A stretch of DNA of 64,000 bases from an uncultured Bacteroidota bacterium. GTDB taxonomy: Bacteria > Bacteroidota > Bacteroidia > B-17B0 > Aurantibacillaceae. The notes under the pieces were generated by a model. It saw only the letters and a program-made list of their open reading frames with translations. It did no database searches and was not told the origin of the DNA. Location: the NCBI GenBank assembly GCA_937873155.1, contig CALMVZ010000013.1:1-64000 (forward strand), read 5' to 3'. Within the stretch, counting starts at the first letter, position 1, and the number at the start of each line of letters is the position of its first letter. Both the position numbers and the translations under genes were made by a program. Positions 44,601 to 51,859 of the stretch are shown one piece after another.

Positions 44601-46065
44601 TTGCGCCTGTTGCAGTTAATGTTGCAGTTTGTCCAACGCAAATAGAAGTAGGATTGCTTATAGCTGAGATGGTCGGGCTGCTACCTACAGGGATCAGTAA
44701 AGTTGTAGTGCCGGGACATCCACCTGCTGTTCCTGTAATTGTATAAACAGTAGAAATGGTTGGACTTAATGCAACAAGGTTCCCGACGATATTCCCGGGG
44801 TTCCATGTATAGCTTAATGCGCCTGAAGCTACAGCATTTGCACTTCCGCCCGGACAAATAGTTCCTGATAAATTAAATGCAGATACAGTGGGAGATGCGC
44901 CGACCGTTATGGCAATTGTCGCAGAACTTGTACAGGTACCCGCTGTTCCAAGTACTGTATATGTTGTATTAACAATTGGTGATACAACAACCTGTGACCC
45001 GGTCATTGAACCAGGCAGCCAGGTATATGTAGTAGCACCGGTAGCTGTTAAAGTAACTGAGCCTGGAGGACAAACTGTGGTTGAAGAAGCAGAAACGTTT
45101 ATTGTTGGAGTTGAAACGTTAACGTTAACTGTTGATGTTCTGGATCCGTTACAATAGCTTAAAGTAGCCGAGTAAGTTCCTGAAGCTGTCGGACACGGTG
45201 TAGCTGTTAAACCTGTCGCGGTAAATCCACCGGGACCAGCCCAGTTCACACTGAAACTAGGAGCGGCAGTCGGAACAAATAACCAGGATTCGTTGATCGC
45301 TGTCCATGCTGTTAAAGTATTACGTGTAGGAGGGGCAACGACCGTTGTAGCCAATTGATTTTGAATACCAATTAAACCACGTCCATTGTTCCACGACATA
45401 CAAGCAGTACTATTAACAATATTAACAGCGATATTGTTCGATCCTTCATAAAGGACAATTTGAAAAGAAGAAACCGGAGTTGCACAAGAGAATAATGTAA
45501 CACCACTCCAATAAGCTACGAACTGGCGGCAAGGCGCAACACCAGCGGTATATGTTCTTACAACTCCACCCGGGAACGGATCGTAATCTCTGTAAGCTCC
45601 ACAAATAGTGTTTCCAGGATGTTCAACCATGTTAGGTAAGATTTGTGTGGTAACCCAGTTCTCAAAAGTATTTGCTTTGGTAAGATCAAAGGTGATCTCG
45701 CCATTAGAACCTACAAGAAGTTTATTATAAGTATTGCCAAAATAACAGAAGTTAAAACCAATACTGATCGAGTCACTCCAAAGATCGTCTGATGAAGTTG
45801 CAAAAACGTTATTACCGCCAATGTAAGGCATGGTTGAATATGTTACCGCTCCTACAGAATAAGAGGTAGTTGACCTTGGAGGTGCTACCATGGTTGCTGT
45901 TAAGTTGGCACATTGTCCCGAACAAATAGTGGTAGATGGCCCGGTACCCGCCTGCGCATTGATGCTTGGAATAATACACGATTGTGCTGAACCCAGTTGT
46001 GGCAGAACAAGCAGTAGTATAAAAATAGAAATACTACTTTTCAAAAAATTGATCATACGTTTCAT
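35683..46065 (-). CDS. Giant repetitive adhesin with type B (CHU_C) sorting domain
   Basis: 3460 residues. Signal peptide about 1-28 (SISIFILLLVLPQLGSAQ), a nidogen-like domain about 60-270 (WSDSISIGFNFCYFGNTYNKLLVGSNG), then 34 modules of about 73 residues with the core GATSYTWMPGSLTGATVVVSP and T.YTVTGSNG.C, each of which has the PTxC cysteine pair of PKD/SprB-like repeats. Two DUF11-type domains follow (about 3000-3340, KVVVKNTGFAILNNVTLTENLS), and the C-terminus is the gliding-motility-associated domain VFTPNGDGTNDFFVIKG with IYNRWGNKVYKMDNYDNTWNG. Export through the type IX system and surface attachment or movement on surfaces are inferred. First gene of the three-gene cassette. Repeats vary by exchange within the array. 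Confidence 0.93.
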   Translation of the reverse strand: MKRMINFLKSSISIFILLLVLPQLGSAQSCIIPSINAQAGTGPSTTICSGQCANLTATMVAPPRSTTSYSVGAVTYSTMPYIGGNNVFATSSDDLWSDSISIGFNFCYFGNTYNKLLVGSNGEITFDLTKANTFENWVTTQILPNMVEHPGNTICGAYRDYDPFPGGVVRTYTAGVAPCRQFVAYWSGVTLFSCATPVSSFQIVLYEGSNNIAVNIVNSTACMSWNNGRGLIGIQNQLATTVVAPPTRNTLTAWTAINESWLFVPTAAPSFSVNWAGPGGFTATGLTATPCPTASGTYSATLSYCNGSRTSTVNVNVSTPTINVSASSTTVCPPGSVTLTATGATTYTWLPGSMTGSQVVVSPIVNTTYTVLGTAGTCTSSATIAITVGASPTVSAFNLSGTICPGGSANAVASGALSYTWNPGNIVGNLVALSPTISTVYTITGTAGGCPGTTTLLIPVGSSPTISAISNPTSICVGQTATLTATGATNYTWNPGAMTGSMVTVSPASTTIYTITGTNTLTCPGTRTLQVVVNPTPTLTAVSNPATICVGGSATLTSTGATSYTWMPGSLPGGTVVVSPASTTVYTVTGSNGSCSSTRTVQTTVNTPPTVTASASSSTVCAGTSLTLTAGGATTYTWNPGSLIGASVVVSPTTNTTYTVIGATGTCTNSANVSITVNPSPTLTAVANPTSICFGSGATVTLTSSGASTYTWMPGSLSGATVTVTPTITTTYTVSGTSPLSCVGTRTVVLTVNPQPTLTAVSNPASICAGGSATLTSTGATSYTWNPGALIGGTVTVSPVSTTVYTVTGSNGTCSSTRTVQTTVNTPPTVTASASSATVCAGTSLTLTAGGATTYTWNPGSLTGSLVVVTPTANTAYTVIGSNGTCTNSANVSVTVSPSPTLTAVANPTSICSGAGTTVTLTSTGAASYTWNPGSLSGGTVTVNPTVTTTYTVTGASAAGCTNTRTVTLTVTATPTVTAAASSPTVCSGSTVSLSSSGATTYTWMPGSLSGGTVTVSPTVTTTYTVTGANGSCTGTNTVLVSVTPQPTVTASANPTSICSGSSATLTGGGATTYTWMPGSLTGSTVSVSPTVNTTYTVTGNNGTCSNTATVTVTVTATPTLTAVANPTAICAGSSATLTSTGATSYTWNPGSLSGGTVTVSPTVTTIYTVTGANGSCTSTRTVNLIVIPLPTVTAVANPTAICSGSSATLTGSGATTYTWMPGSLTGATVAVSPTVTTTYTLTGTTAACSSSTTVLLTVNATPTLTAVANPTAICVGSSATLTSTGATSYTWNPGSLPGGTVTVSPTVTTVYTVTGSNGTCSNTRTVSLTVNPNPTITAAASSPSICSGTSATLTSSGAATYTWNPGSLSGGTVVVSPTITTTYTVTGATAAGCTNTNTVTLNVTPGPTLTAVANPTAICSGSSATLTGSGATSYTWMPGSLSGATVVVTPVTTTNYTLTGNNGTCSSTIAVQVSVTPQPTVTAVSNPTAICAGASATLTGSGATTYSWMPGSLTGATVAVTPTATTIYTVTGANGACTNTNTVSLTVNPTPTVIATSNPTTGIICSGRSATLTAAGATSYTWMPGSLLAPNVVVSPTVNTTYTLTGMSASGCTGTTVITITVNPTPTITVSAAPSLSICAGQTATLTASGATGTYTWLPGPVFVNPLLVSPASTTAYSVAGANAFGCRGVLQLTLTVNPNPTVTASVSSSTICAGQTVTLSSGGATSYTWMPGSLSGGTVTASPSVTTTYTVTGANGSCTDTSAVMVFVNPSPTVTAATSPTAICSGSSATLTAGGATTYTWMPGSLSGTTVTVTPSVTTTYTVTGNNGTCSNTATVTLTVTTTPTLTAVANPTGMCIGSTATLTSTGATSYTWMPGSLTGATVAVNPTVTTVYTVTGANGSCTNTQTVSLSVGPIPSLTVSANPPAICAGSSSTLTASGATTYTWSPAIPMTGVVSPTITTSYTVTGANASGCTNTAVVTVTVFSGPTITALTSKTVICIGDTATLSSTGAISYTWNPGGLIGTPQVVSPTVTTVYTVTGSNGICTSTATVSIMVNTYPTVTAVSNPTALCAGNSATLTASGATTYTWMPGSLTGATVVVTPATTTTYSITGANGSCTGTQTLNLVVNPNPTVTASSTPTVPVCAGNPYTLTASGASTYTWMPGSLTGATVVVTPTANTVYTVTGANPTGCTSTRTINVIVIPGPTLTAVANPTTMCSGQTATLTATGALSYTWMPVALLGSSIVVSPTVTTTYTVTGINAAGCTATKTVSLIVNTTPTVTTSASSTICSGSSATLTAVGATTYTWNPGSLTGGTIVVTPTATTIYTVVGANGSCTNTKTVSITVNPTPTITASASPSMICIGGITTLTASGAASYTWMPAAVTGSMVMVSPTVTTIYTVTGVNSFGCTRTNTVLVNVNTPTITAVASPTAICVGSSATITASGASTYTWMPGASTGTSIVVNPTVTTTYSVAGTNTFGCTGAQTVNLVVVPVPSVNAASSSTAVCAGTSATLTGSGATSYTWMPGSLTGSNVVVTPTATTVYTITGSNGTCSNNNTISLIVNPTPTVTGIASPSIMCSGATSTLSATGATSYTWYPGGIPAFMLAVTPSVTTIYTVSGTDALGCTGTGTVQVTINDPTVTATATPTSICIGSTATLTASGASTYTWNPGATSGSSITVTPTVTTTYSVTGTNTMGCQGKTTITLTVFINPTVTAAASPTTICSGLSTTLTSAGAMSYTWIPGSMTGSMVVASPTTTTTYSVIGVNGVCAADTATITVNVLQSPQNVTATNSGTLTCLTTSVDLFGSTTSTNVTYMWNGPASYTSSLQNPTGITTGGVYTLSVIDAVNGCITTATTAVMTNTAGPTVSLTATGTINCITNTVSITVSSTVAAVTYTWSGPASFTSTATNFTTSTGGVYTVSAFDPASGCTSTNTIAAITDTYVAVTATIIPATCTGTVSDNNGTILAGNFVAGDKYDLVIGATYTGTATYATASPVASVITSTLSNPVANQPYTIRFFGANGCIKDTTLILVSVDCSVNNSLGLAKAITTVTANTNGSYSVTYKVVVKNTGFAILNNVTLTENLSNTFPLPTTFTVSSAPVITTPVTSLTLDPTFDGSTQPVITNTVSSSLAIGEIDTLIFTVDVTPNGIFGTFNNSLLGTAMGGVSSTVVSDSSQVGLNTDPDNDGNPTNNNTPTPLNLTPKTFFGVTKQGELSQQLIDGSYDITYTVSIHNLGNDTLRNIVLKDSLAGTTIKLPASYSMKSGPTMLTGSLTPNSAYNGNSDPYLIVTAGSKMAPNTINSVVFTINVMPDTVTVISNFAFGSAVGTSTTPVTDFSNDGTNPDINANGIWNEPSDNVPTVLLIDKFLIPEVFTPNGDGTNDFFVIKGIQKTENTLTIYNRWGNKVYKMDNYDNTWNGMPNVSGTLGNQKLPQGTYYYILEFKGETNLKTTNGFVVLQY
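37720..45130 (-). repeat. 34-module tandem array within the giant adhesin
   Basis: About 218 nt per module, counted by the YTW/YSW core. A higher-order unit of three modules (657 nt, 219 codons) is evident: the segment with GTAACAGTAGGAGGGGTGTT begins at 43574 and again at 44231, with surrounding sequence nearly identical. Confidence 0.9.
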
Positions 46066-46088
46066 TTTAAAATAAGTTTTTAAGAGAT

Positions 46089-46559
46089 CTATTGGATTCT
46101 TGTATTAAGGTCATCAAAAAGATGCGGATCTTTAGTATCAACAGAGTTGATCTTTTGCAATTCACCTTTATCTAAGGCAGAATTGGCCTGATCCACTTTT
46201 TTCGGGGATGAAAAAAAAGCTTTTTCTTTATCGGTAAGTGCAAGATATTCAAGAGAACCTTTAGAATTCTTCGTTAAGAACTCAGAAGACTTTTCTCTAA
46301 CCATATAGGCTATGTCGGCACTTTTGGCGGGATTTGATGTAAATAGTTTAACTGAAGCTATTTGAAATTGTAACAATTCTTTTATCAATGTTTCGTTTGC
46401 CGGAGCCGGTGTAAGAAGTGAATATTTCTGTACGCTACGGATAGCGATATCATTTTCGTTAATAAAGGATTTAAGGACATTTGCTTGCTGTGCATTCAGG
46501 CTAAAAAAGCTTACAAATAAGGCACATACAGCCAGGCTTTTGATCAGGTTCTTTTTCAT
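46089..46559 (-). CDS. Secreted protein, unknown function
   Basis: 156 residues from the ATG at 46559, which gives a clear signal peptide (LIKSLAVCALFVSFFSLNAQ); the frame could extend seven codons upstream. The mature part is mostly helical and charged (SFINENDIAIRSVQKYS, IAYMVREKSSEFLTKNSKG, LTDKEKAFFSSPKKVDQANSALDKGEL). No family recognised. It lies 23 nt upstream of the giant adhesin gene on the same strand and may be co-transcribed with it, so it could be an accessory of that surface protein. Confidence 0.75.
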   Translation of the reverse strand: MKKNLIKSLAVCALFVSFFSLNAQQANVLKSFINENDIAIRSVQKYSLLTPAPANETLIKELLQFQIASVKLFTSNPAKSADIAYMVREKSSEFLTKNSKGSLEYLALTDKEKAFFSSPKKVDQANSALDKGELQKINSVDTKDPHLFDDLNTRIQ

Positions 46560-46841
46560 GTTAGAAAATGTATTCTGCAAAAATTAACAAATTTTTGTTA
46601 ATAATAAAATTTTTAACGTGTTGCTATCCTGTTAATTATATTATGGAATCCCACCTATTTAAAAATCAAATATTTGCAACAAATCCATACAGAGATTTAA
46701 TGGCCTGAAAAGTTGTAGAAAACTCCTTTTTTTAGATTTTTTAGGCTGATACTTCAAAAATTAAAAAACAGGCCATGTTTTAAAGATCCTTAAAGTTTTT
46801 CACCAAAAATGAGCGCTACCCTAATCCCTCAATTTAATATG

Positions 46842-46849
46842 TACATTTG
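46842..46849 (+). promoter_or_regulatory. -7 box TACATTTG for mutL, near-leaderless
   Basis: Perfect TAnnTTTG match ending six bases before the mutL ATG (46856). The transcript would begin at or within about four bases of the start codon. The 46560-46841 region upstream holds no gene. Confidence 0.5.
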
Positions 46850-46855
46850 CCTTTT

Positions 46856-48691
46856 ATGAGTAACATAATTTCTCTTTTACCTGAACATGTAGCCAACCAG
46901 ATAGCGGCCGGTGAAGTTGTTCAAAGGCCGGCTTCTGTGGTAAAAGAATTACTCGAGAACGCGATCGATGCCGGTGCTACCCAAATAAAACTCATTGTAA
47001 AAGACGCGGGGAAAACGCAAATTCAAGTGATCGATAATGGATCAGGAATGAGCCCGTTCGATGCGAGAATGTGTTTTGAGCGTCATGCCACTTCAAAGAT
47101 AAAATCAGCTGATGATCTTTTCAATTTGCACACAAAAGGTTTCCGGGGAGAAGCTTTAGCAAGTATTGCAGCTGTTGCACAAGTTGAATTAAAAACAAAA
47201 CAAAGCTCAGATACTGTCGGACAATTAATAGAGATCGAAGGCGGAAAATTTGTGAACCAAACGGAATGTCAGAGTCCTGTTGGCACTTCTTTCAGTGTAA
47301 AGAATTTATTTTTCAATATTCCGGCAAGAAGGAATTTTTTAAAAGAAGATTCAACGGAATTGCGTCATATCATTGACGAATTTGAGCGCGTCGCATTACC
47401 GCATTATAATATTCACTTTATAATGTACAGTAATAATAACGAGATCTTTAATTTACCGCCTTCAGGATTGATCCAGAGAATTATGGGATTGTTCAGTAAT
47501 TCAATGAATCAAAAATTAGTCCCGATCGAACAAACTACTGATGTTGTAAAAATTTCGGGATACGTAGGAAAACCTGAAACCGCTAAGAAGAAAAGAGGCG
47601 ACCAGTATTTTTTCGTTAATAACCGTTTTATAAAAAGTCCTTATTTAAATCATGCTGTTTACGAAGCGTATCGCGAGTTAACGGCGCATGATGCACATCC
47701 GGCCTGGTATTTATTTTTAGAAGTAGATGCGAAAAATATCGATATCAATATTCATCCGACAAAAACAGAAATTAAGTTCATTGATGATAAAACCATTTAC
47801 GCGTTATTGCACAGTTCAGTAAAACGTGCTCTTGGAAAAGCCAATGTTGGTCCCAGTTTGGATTTTGAATCAGAAATGAGTTTTAATATAGAGGCTAATA
47901 CCGGGAACAGGATCATTGAACCGCCAAAAGTAAGTTACAACCCGGACTATAACCCGTTCAAAAAGAACAGCGGCGGGTATAAATCTGCTGAAACCGAATT
48001 AGAACGATCGAACAAGAAAAATTGGGAAACTTTGTATGAGGGGTTCAAAAGTAATCCTGAAGAATTAATTGATATTCCTCTCGAGAACCAGATCGAAGGG
48101 CAAAGTGAATTAAAACAGGCATCCGTCACTTACAAAACATTCCAGGTGGGAGGAAAGTATATTGTTACTTCATTCAATAATGATGTTGTTTTAGTGGATC
48201 AGCAACGCGCTCATGAACGGATCTTGTACGAGCATTTTTTAAGCAGCAAAGAACAAAAGCCGATCTCTACGCAAAAAGTTTTATTTCCTGTTCATTTGGA
48301 ATTAAGTACAAACGATTTTGTTTTGATCCGGAATTTAGATGCAGAATTCAAATTATTAGGCTTTGATATCGAACCTTTTGGTAAAAATAATATTGTGATA
48401 AACGGAACCCCTGCTGAATTGGGCGATTTTAATGCACAGCAAATGATCGAAGGTGTTTTAGAGAATTATAAATTGAATTTGCTCGATAAAAAAGTGGATA
48501 TCCACGATAATTTATGTCGTGCTTTAGCTAAAAACACATGCATAAAATACGGCAAAAATTTAGAGGAGGCGGAAATGCAGATGATAGTTACTCATTTGCT
48601 CAATTGTACAGATCCGCTGTATAGCCCGAATGGAAAACCTGTAATGATGGAGATAAGCAGGGAAGAAACGGAAAAATTCTTTAAGCGATAG
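46856..48691 (+). CDS. mutL: DNA mismatch repair protein MutL
   Basis: 611 residues from the ATG at 46856 (an in-frame TTG three codons earlier lies in the promoter). GHKL ATPase N-domain: VANQIAAGEVVQRPASVVKELLENAIDAGAT, DNGSGM, ATSKI and the GFRGEALASIAAV loop. The transducer domain has VNNRFIKSP and the invariant IHPTKTEIKF. The C-terminal dimerisation domain starts near 430 (FQVGGKYIVTSFNNDVVLVDQQRAHERILYE). The endonuclease motif DQHA(X)2E(X)4E appears as DQQRAHERILYE, so metal-dependent nicking is not assured. Coordinates mismatch signalling from MutS in the cytosol. Confidence 0.96.
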   Translation: MSNIISLLPEHVANQIAAGEVVQRPASVVKELLENAIDAGATQIKLIVKDAGKTQIQVIDNGSGMSPFDARMCFERHATSKIKSADDLFNLHTKGFRGEALASIAAVAQVELKTKQSSDTVGQLIEIEGGKFVNQTECQSPVGTSFSVKNLFFNIPARRNFLKEDSTELRHIIDEFERVALPHYNIHFIMYSNNNEIFNLPPSGLIQRIMGLFSNSMNQKLVPIEQTTDVVKISGYVGKPETAKKKRGDQYFFVNNRFIKSPYLNHAVYEAYRELTAHDAHPAWYLFLEVDAKNIDINIHPTKTEIKFIDDKTIYALLHSSVKRALGKANVGPSLDFESEMSFNIEANTGNRIIEPPKVSYNPDYNPFKKNSGGYKSAETELERSNKKNWETLYEGFKSNPEELIDIPLENQIEGQSELKQASVTYKTFQVGGKYIVTSFNNDVVLVDQQRAHERILYEHFLSSKEQKPISTQKVLFPVHLELSTNDFVLIRNLDAEFKLLGFDIEPFGKNNIVINGTPAELGDFNAQQMIEGVLENYKLNLLDKKVDIHDNLCRALAKNTCIKYGKNLEEAEMQMIVTHLLNCTDPLYSPNGKPVMMEISREETEKFFKR

Positions 48692-48694
48692 AAA

Positions 48695-49423
48695 ATGAGT
48701 TACCAGGAATTCAGACCACGTAGTTTCCAGACCTTGCCGGTCGTGATCAAGAATTTATTGATCATTAATATTTTAATGTTCGCTGCAAAAGTTGTTTTTG
48801 CGCAAAGTTTAGGAATAGATCTGGATGCGATTTTAGGCTTGCATTATATTTCAGCTTCTGATTTTAAACCTTACCAGTTTGTCACCTATTTATTCATGCA
48901 TGGTGATATTACGCATTTGTTCTTTAACATGTTTGCGGTTTGGATGTTTGGCTCTGTGCTTGAAAACACTTGGGGCGCTAAACGCTTTCTTTTTTATTAT
49001 CTGATCACAGGTTTGGGTGCGGGATTGGTTCAGTACATTGTTTTTTATTTCCAGGTGCAGGATGTAAATGATCAAATTGCTGATCTTATGCAAACGCCGG
49101 GATTTTCCGCAGAGGATAATATCTCTCTTCTTCATCAAAAAGCAGATTTCCTTAATCAGCTTGTAGTGATAGGTGCTTCGGGTTCTTTATTCGGATTATT
49201 ATTAGCATTCGGAATGATGTTCCCGAATACATTACTATATGTTTATTTTTTAGTGCCTGTAAAGGCAAAATGGTTCGTGATCGCTTATGGCGCTATTGAA
49301 TTAATTTCCGGCCTGCGTTCAAACCCAATGGACAATGTTGCACATTTCGCGCATCTTGGCGGAATGCTTTTTGGTTTTTTTGTGATTTTGATATGGAAAA
49401 AAAACCGTAACTTTTACTACTAA
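48695..49423 (+). CDS. Rhomboid-family intramembrane serine protease (1)
   Basis: 242 residues, six transmembrane segments. The catalytic Ser is in GASGSLFGLL and the catalytic His in HFAHLGGMLFG; the oxyanion loop includes HGDITHLFFNMFAVWMFG. A soluble insert of about 35 residues (DVNDQIADLMQTPGFSAEDN, about 120-155) lies before the Ser helix. It starts three bases after the mutL stop and is followed by a second rhomboid. Rhomboids cut single-pass membrane proteins; the substrate is unknown. Confidence 0.94.
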   Translation: MSYQEFRPRSFQTLPVVIKNLLIINILMFAAKVVFAQSLGIDLDAILGLHYISASDFKPYQFVTYLFMHGDITHLFFNMFAVWMFGSVLENTWGAKRFLFYYLITGLGAGLVQYIVFYFQVQDVNDQIADLMQTPGFSAEDNISLLHQKADFLNQLVVIGASGSLFGLLLAFGMMFPNTLLYVYFLVPVKAKWFVIAYGAIELISGLRSNPMDNVAHFAHLGGMLFGFFVILIWKKNRNFYY

Positions 49424-49428
49424 AAAGT

Positions 49429-50247
49429 ATGTCGGTTCTCGATAATATAAAAAGCACTTTTCAGCAGCAAAGTAAATTAACGGTACTTATCATTTTAAAT
49501 GTTGCTTTGTTCTTAACTCTTAACATTGCAAGTAACATTGCGCATATCGATCTGATGCCTTATGTCGCTATGCCTTTAAGCGGAAATGAATTCATTTTTA
49601 AATTCTGGACGTTATTCACCTATATGTTCACGCATACAGGTTTAATGCATGTGCTGTTCAATTTATTATTGCTGTATTTTTCCGGACGTTTATTTTATTC
49701 TATTCTAGGCGAAAAGCGGTTGATCTATGTATATATTATGAGCGGGATCTTCGGAGGTGCTTTACTTCTTGCTTTAGCATTATTATTTCCCGAAACATTT
49801 GCAGGCGGATATTTATTAGGCGCTTCAGCTGCCGTATTAGGAATTATTATGGTAATGGCACTCTATACACCAAATTATCCAGTTTTCGTTTTCTTTATCG
49901 AAATGCCGTACAAATGGTTTGCAGTGCTGGTTTTTGTCACCAGCACGGTTATCGATTTTGCTTCAAATACGGGAGGAAAAATAGCGCATATCGGCGGTGC
50001 TCTGTTCGGACTTCTTTACGGCTATTTATTAAAGAACGGGAATGATCTTTTCGATCTCTCTTTCTTTTCAAAATCAAGGTCTAAGCTTAAAATTGTACAT
50101 AAAAACCAGTCGGTTCAGGGGCAACGGGCTGATAATGTGGATGAAAGCTATCTCAATAAATTATTGGATAAAATCTCTAAAAGCGGTTACGATAGTTTGA
50201 CAACAAAAGAGAAGGATGATTTATTTAAACTTTCACAAAAAAAATAG
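49429..50247 (+). CDS. Rhomboid-family intramembrane serine protease (2)
   Basis: 272 residues. Six transmembrane helices, with HTGLMHVLFNLLLLYFSGRLF, the Ser helix GASAAVLGIIM and the His helix HIGGALFGLLYG. The usual GxSG motif has Ala in place of the last Gly (GASA), a variant seen in other Bacteroidota rhomboids and probably still active. A C-terminal cytoplasmic extension (about 205-272) with a Tyr/Lys-rich helix (NVDESYLNKLLDKISKSGYDSLTTKEKDDLFKLS) is present. Five bases behind the first rhomboid, so co-transcribed. Confidence 0.93.
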   Translation: MSVLDNIKSTFQQQSKLTVLIILNVALFLTLNIASNIAHIDLMPYVAMPLSGNEFIFKFWTLFTYMFTHTGLMHVLFNLLLLYFSGRLFYSILGEKRLIYVYIMSGIFGGALLLALALLFPETFAGGYLLGASAAVLGIIMVMALYTPNYPVFVFFIEMPYKWFAVLVFVTSTVIDFASNTGGKIAHIGGALFGLLYGYLLKNGNDLFDLSFFSKSRSKLKIVHKNQSVQGQRADNVDESYLNKLLDKISKSGYDSLTTKEKDDLFKLSQKK

Positions 50248-50289
50248 CCTTTAATAAAAAGATTTTTCTAACTTGAAACCTTGTATTTT

Positions 50290-51849
50290 ATGCGGTTAAA
50301 AGTTGCTTGCATAGTTTTTGTTTTTGTAGCATTTTGTTTTCAATTGGTGGCCCAGCCAAAAGGTAAAAAACCTGAAGTTGAAGACGCAGATGAGCATTTT
50401 AAACATGGCAATTATGTCATGGCGCTTCCTATTTACCGTGATATCCTGAAAGTGGAAAAGGATAATAAAAAAGTTCAATACCGTTTAGGGCTGTGTTATC
50501 TCAATACCAATTTCAACCGTACAGAAGCCGTTAAACATTTAGAAGAAGTTACAAAAGATCCGAAAGTTGAAGAAGATGCATGGTATCATCTCGGCCACGC
50601 TTACCATTTAGCAGGCAAGATCGATGATGCGATTGGCGCTTTCGAAAAGTATAAAAAATTAGTTCCTAAAAAAACTGCGGAAACAGACCGCCAAATAGGA
50701 ATGTGTAACAACGCGAAGATGTTCATGAGCATGCCGGTGAATGTTACATTCGTAAACCTTGGCAAGGAATTGAATTCAGAGGACCCTGATTATTATCCTT
50801 TCGTGAATGCAGAAGAAACATTTATGGCATTCACCTCCCGACGTAAAGAGAATATCGGCGGAAAAAAAGTAGAAGTAGATGGTTACCATCCAAGCGATAT
50901 TTATTACAGTAAAGTTGAGAATGGAAAATGGGGCAAAGCTGTAAACCCGGGTAACGCGATCAACAGCGCATTAGATGAACAGGTTGTTTGGTTAAAACCT
51001 GATTGCAGCGAGATGATGGTCTATCTTGATCACATTGATAAATTCGGAGATCTGTATCTGTCAACAAAACGTAACGGCGGCGATTTCATGAAAGGGAAAC
51101 CACTTCCTGAACAAGTGAATGGAAAAATTGAAACTTCAGGTTGTTATGGCCCTGATGGAAATGTTATAGTTTTTGCACGGCGTGAAAGCGTAAATGATAA
51201 AAGTGATATTTACACCTGCCGTAAATTACCTAACGGTCAGTGGGGACAACCTTACAAATTACCGGCCGGGGTAAATACGCAGTACAATGAAGATTTCCCT
51301 TTTTTGGCCGGAGATGGTGTTACATTATATTTTTCTTCTGAAGGCCACAATAGCATGGGGGGATATGATCTTTTCAAAAGCGTTTATAATCCTGAAGATA
51401 ACACATGGAGCGAAGCAGAGAATTTAGGGTATCCTATCAATGGTTTTGCTGACGACAGAAGCATCAGTTTAACGCCTGACATGCGTGCCGGATATATTTC
51501 TTCTTTCCGTCCGGGTGGATTTGGTGATCTTGATATTTACAGGATACGTTTCAACCAGAACGAACAAATTGTGCGTATCGTTACAGGACGTGTTTGTTTG
51601 GGAGATACAGCAAATCATCCGAAAAACACTACTGCAACTATCATCGCCATTAATAAATCTACGAATGAAGAATATACTTTCGTTCCGAATTCAAAGAATG
51701 GAAAATATGTTCTTGCATTAGGTGCAGGTGTTTACAAAGTGACGGTACATGTTGACGGTTATTCTACAGTTGAAGAAGAAGTTACTTTTTCGGATATCGG
51801 AAAAGTGGAAATGGAAAAGAACAGGAATTTCATTTTAAAGAAACAGTGA
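50290..51849 (+). CDS. TPR-PD40 beta-propeller protein
   Basis: 519 residues from the ATG at 50290; the frame extends three codons to a TTG. Signal peptide (LKVACIVFVFVAFCFQLVAQ), two to three TPRs (about 30-130, YVMALPIYRDILKVEKDNKKVQYRLGLCYL), a PD40 propeller (about 150-410, with AFTSRRKEN, SDIYYSKVENGKWG, LYFSSEGHNSMGGYDLFKS) and a C-terminal carboxypeptidase-regulatory-like domain (about 425-515). It is like the PorE-type protein at 32474-34702 but ends without the OmpA domain. Periplasmic or surface-exposed by inference. Confidence 0.88.
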   Translation: MRLKVACIVFVFVAFCFQLVAQPKGKKPEVEDADEHFKHGNYVMALPIYRDILKVEKDNKKVQYRLGLCYLNTNFNRTEAVKHLEEVTKDPKVEEDAWYHLGHAYHLAGKIDDAIGAFEKYKKLVPKKTAETDRQIGMCNNAKMFMSMPVNVTFVNLGKELNSEDPDYYPFVNAEETFMAFTSRRKENIGGKKVEVDGYHPSDIYYSKVENGKWGKAVNPGNAINSALDEQVVWLKPDCSEMMVYLDHIDKFGDLYLSTKRNGGDFMKGKPLPEQVNGKIETSGCYGPDGNVIVFARRESVNDKSDIYTCRKLPNGQWGQPYKLPAGVNTQYNEDFPFLAGDGVTLYFSSEGHNSMGGYDLFKSVYNPEDNTWSEAENLGYPINGFADDRSISLTPDMRAGYISSFRPGGFGDLDIYRIRFNQNEQIVRIVTGRVCLGDTANHPKNTTATIIAINKSTNEEYTFVPNSKNGKYVLALGAGVYKVTVHVDGYSTVEEEVTFSDIGKVEMEKNRNFILKKQ

Positions 51850-51859
51850 CAGATTGAAT

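Noticed and set aside
37720-45130. Regular repeats of about 218 nt that could suggest a CRISPR array or satellite DNA
   Set aside because: The repeats are in frame, continuous with one 3460-codon gene and vary as protein modules; there are no short constant repeats with unique spacers.
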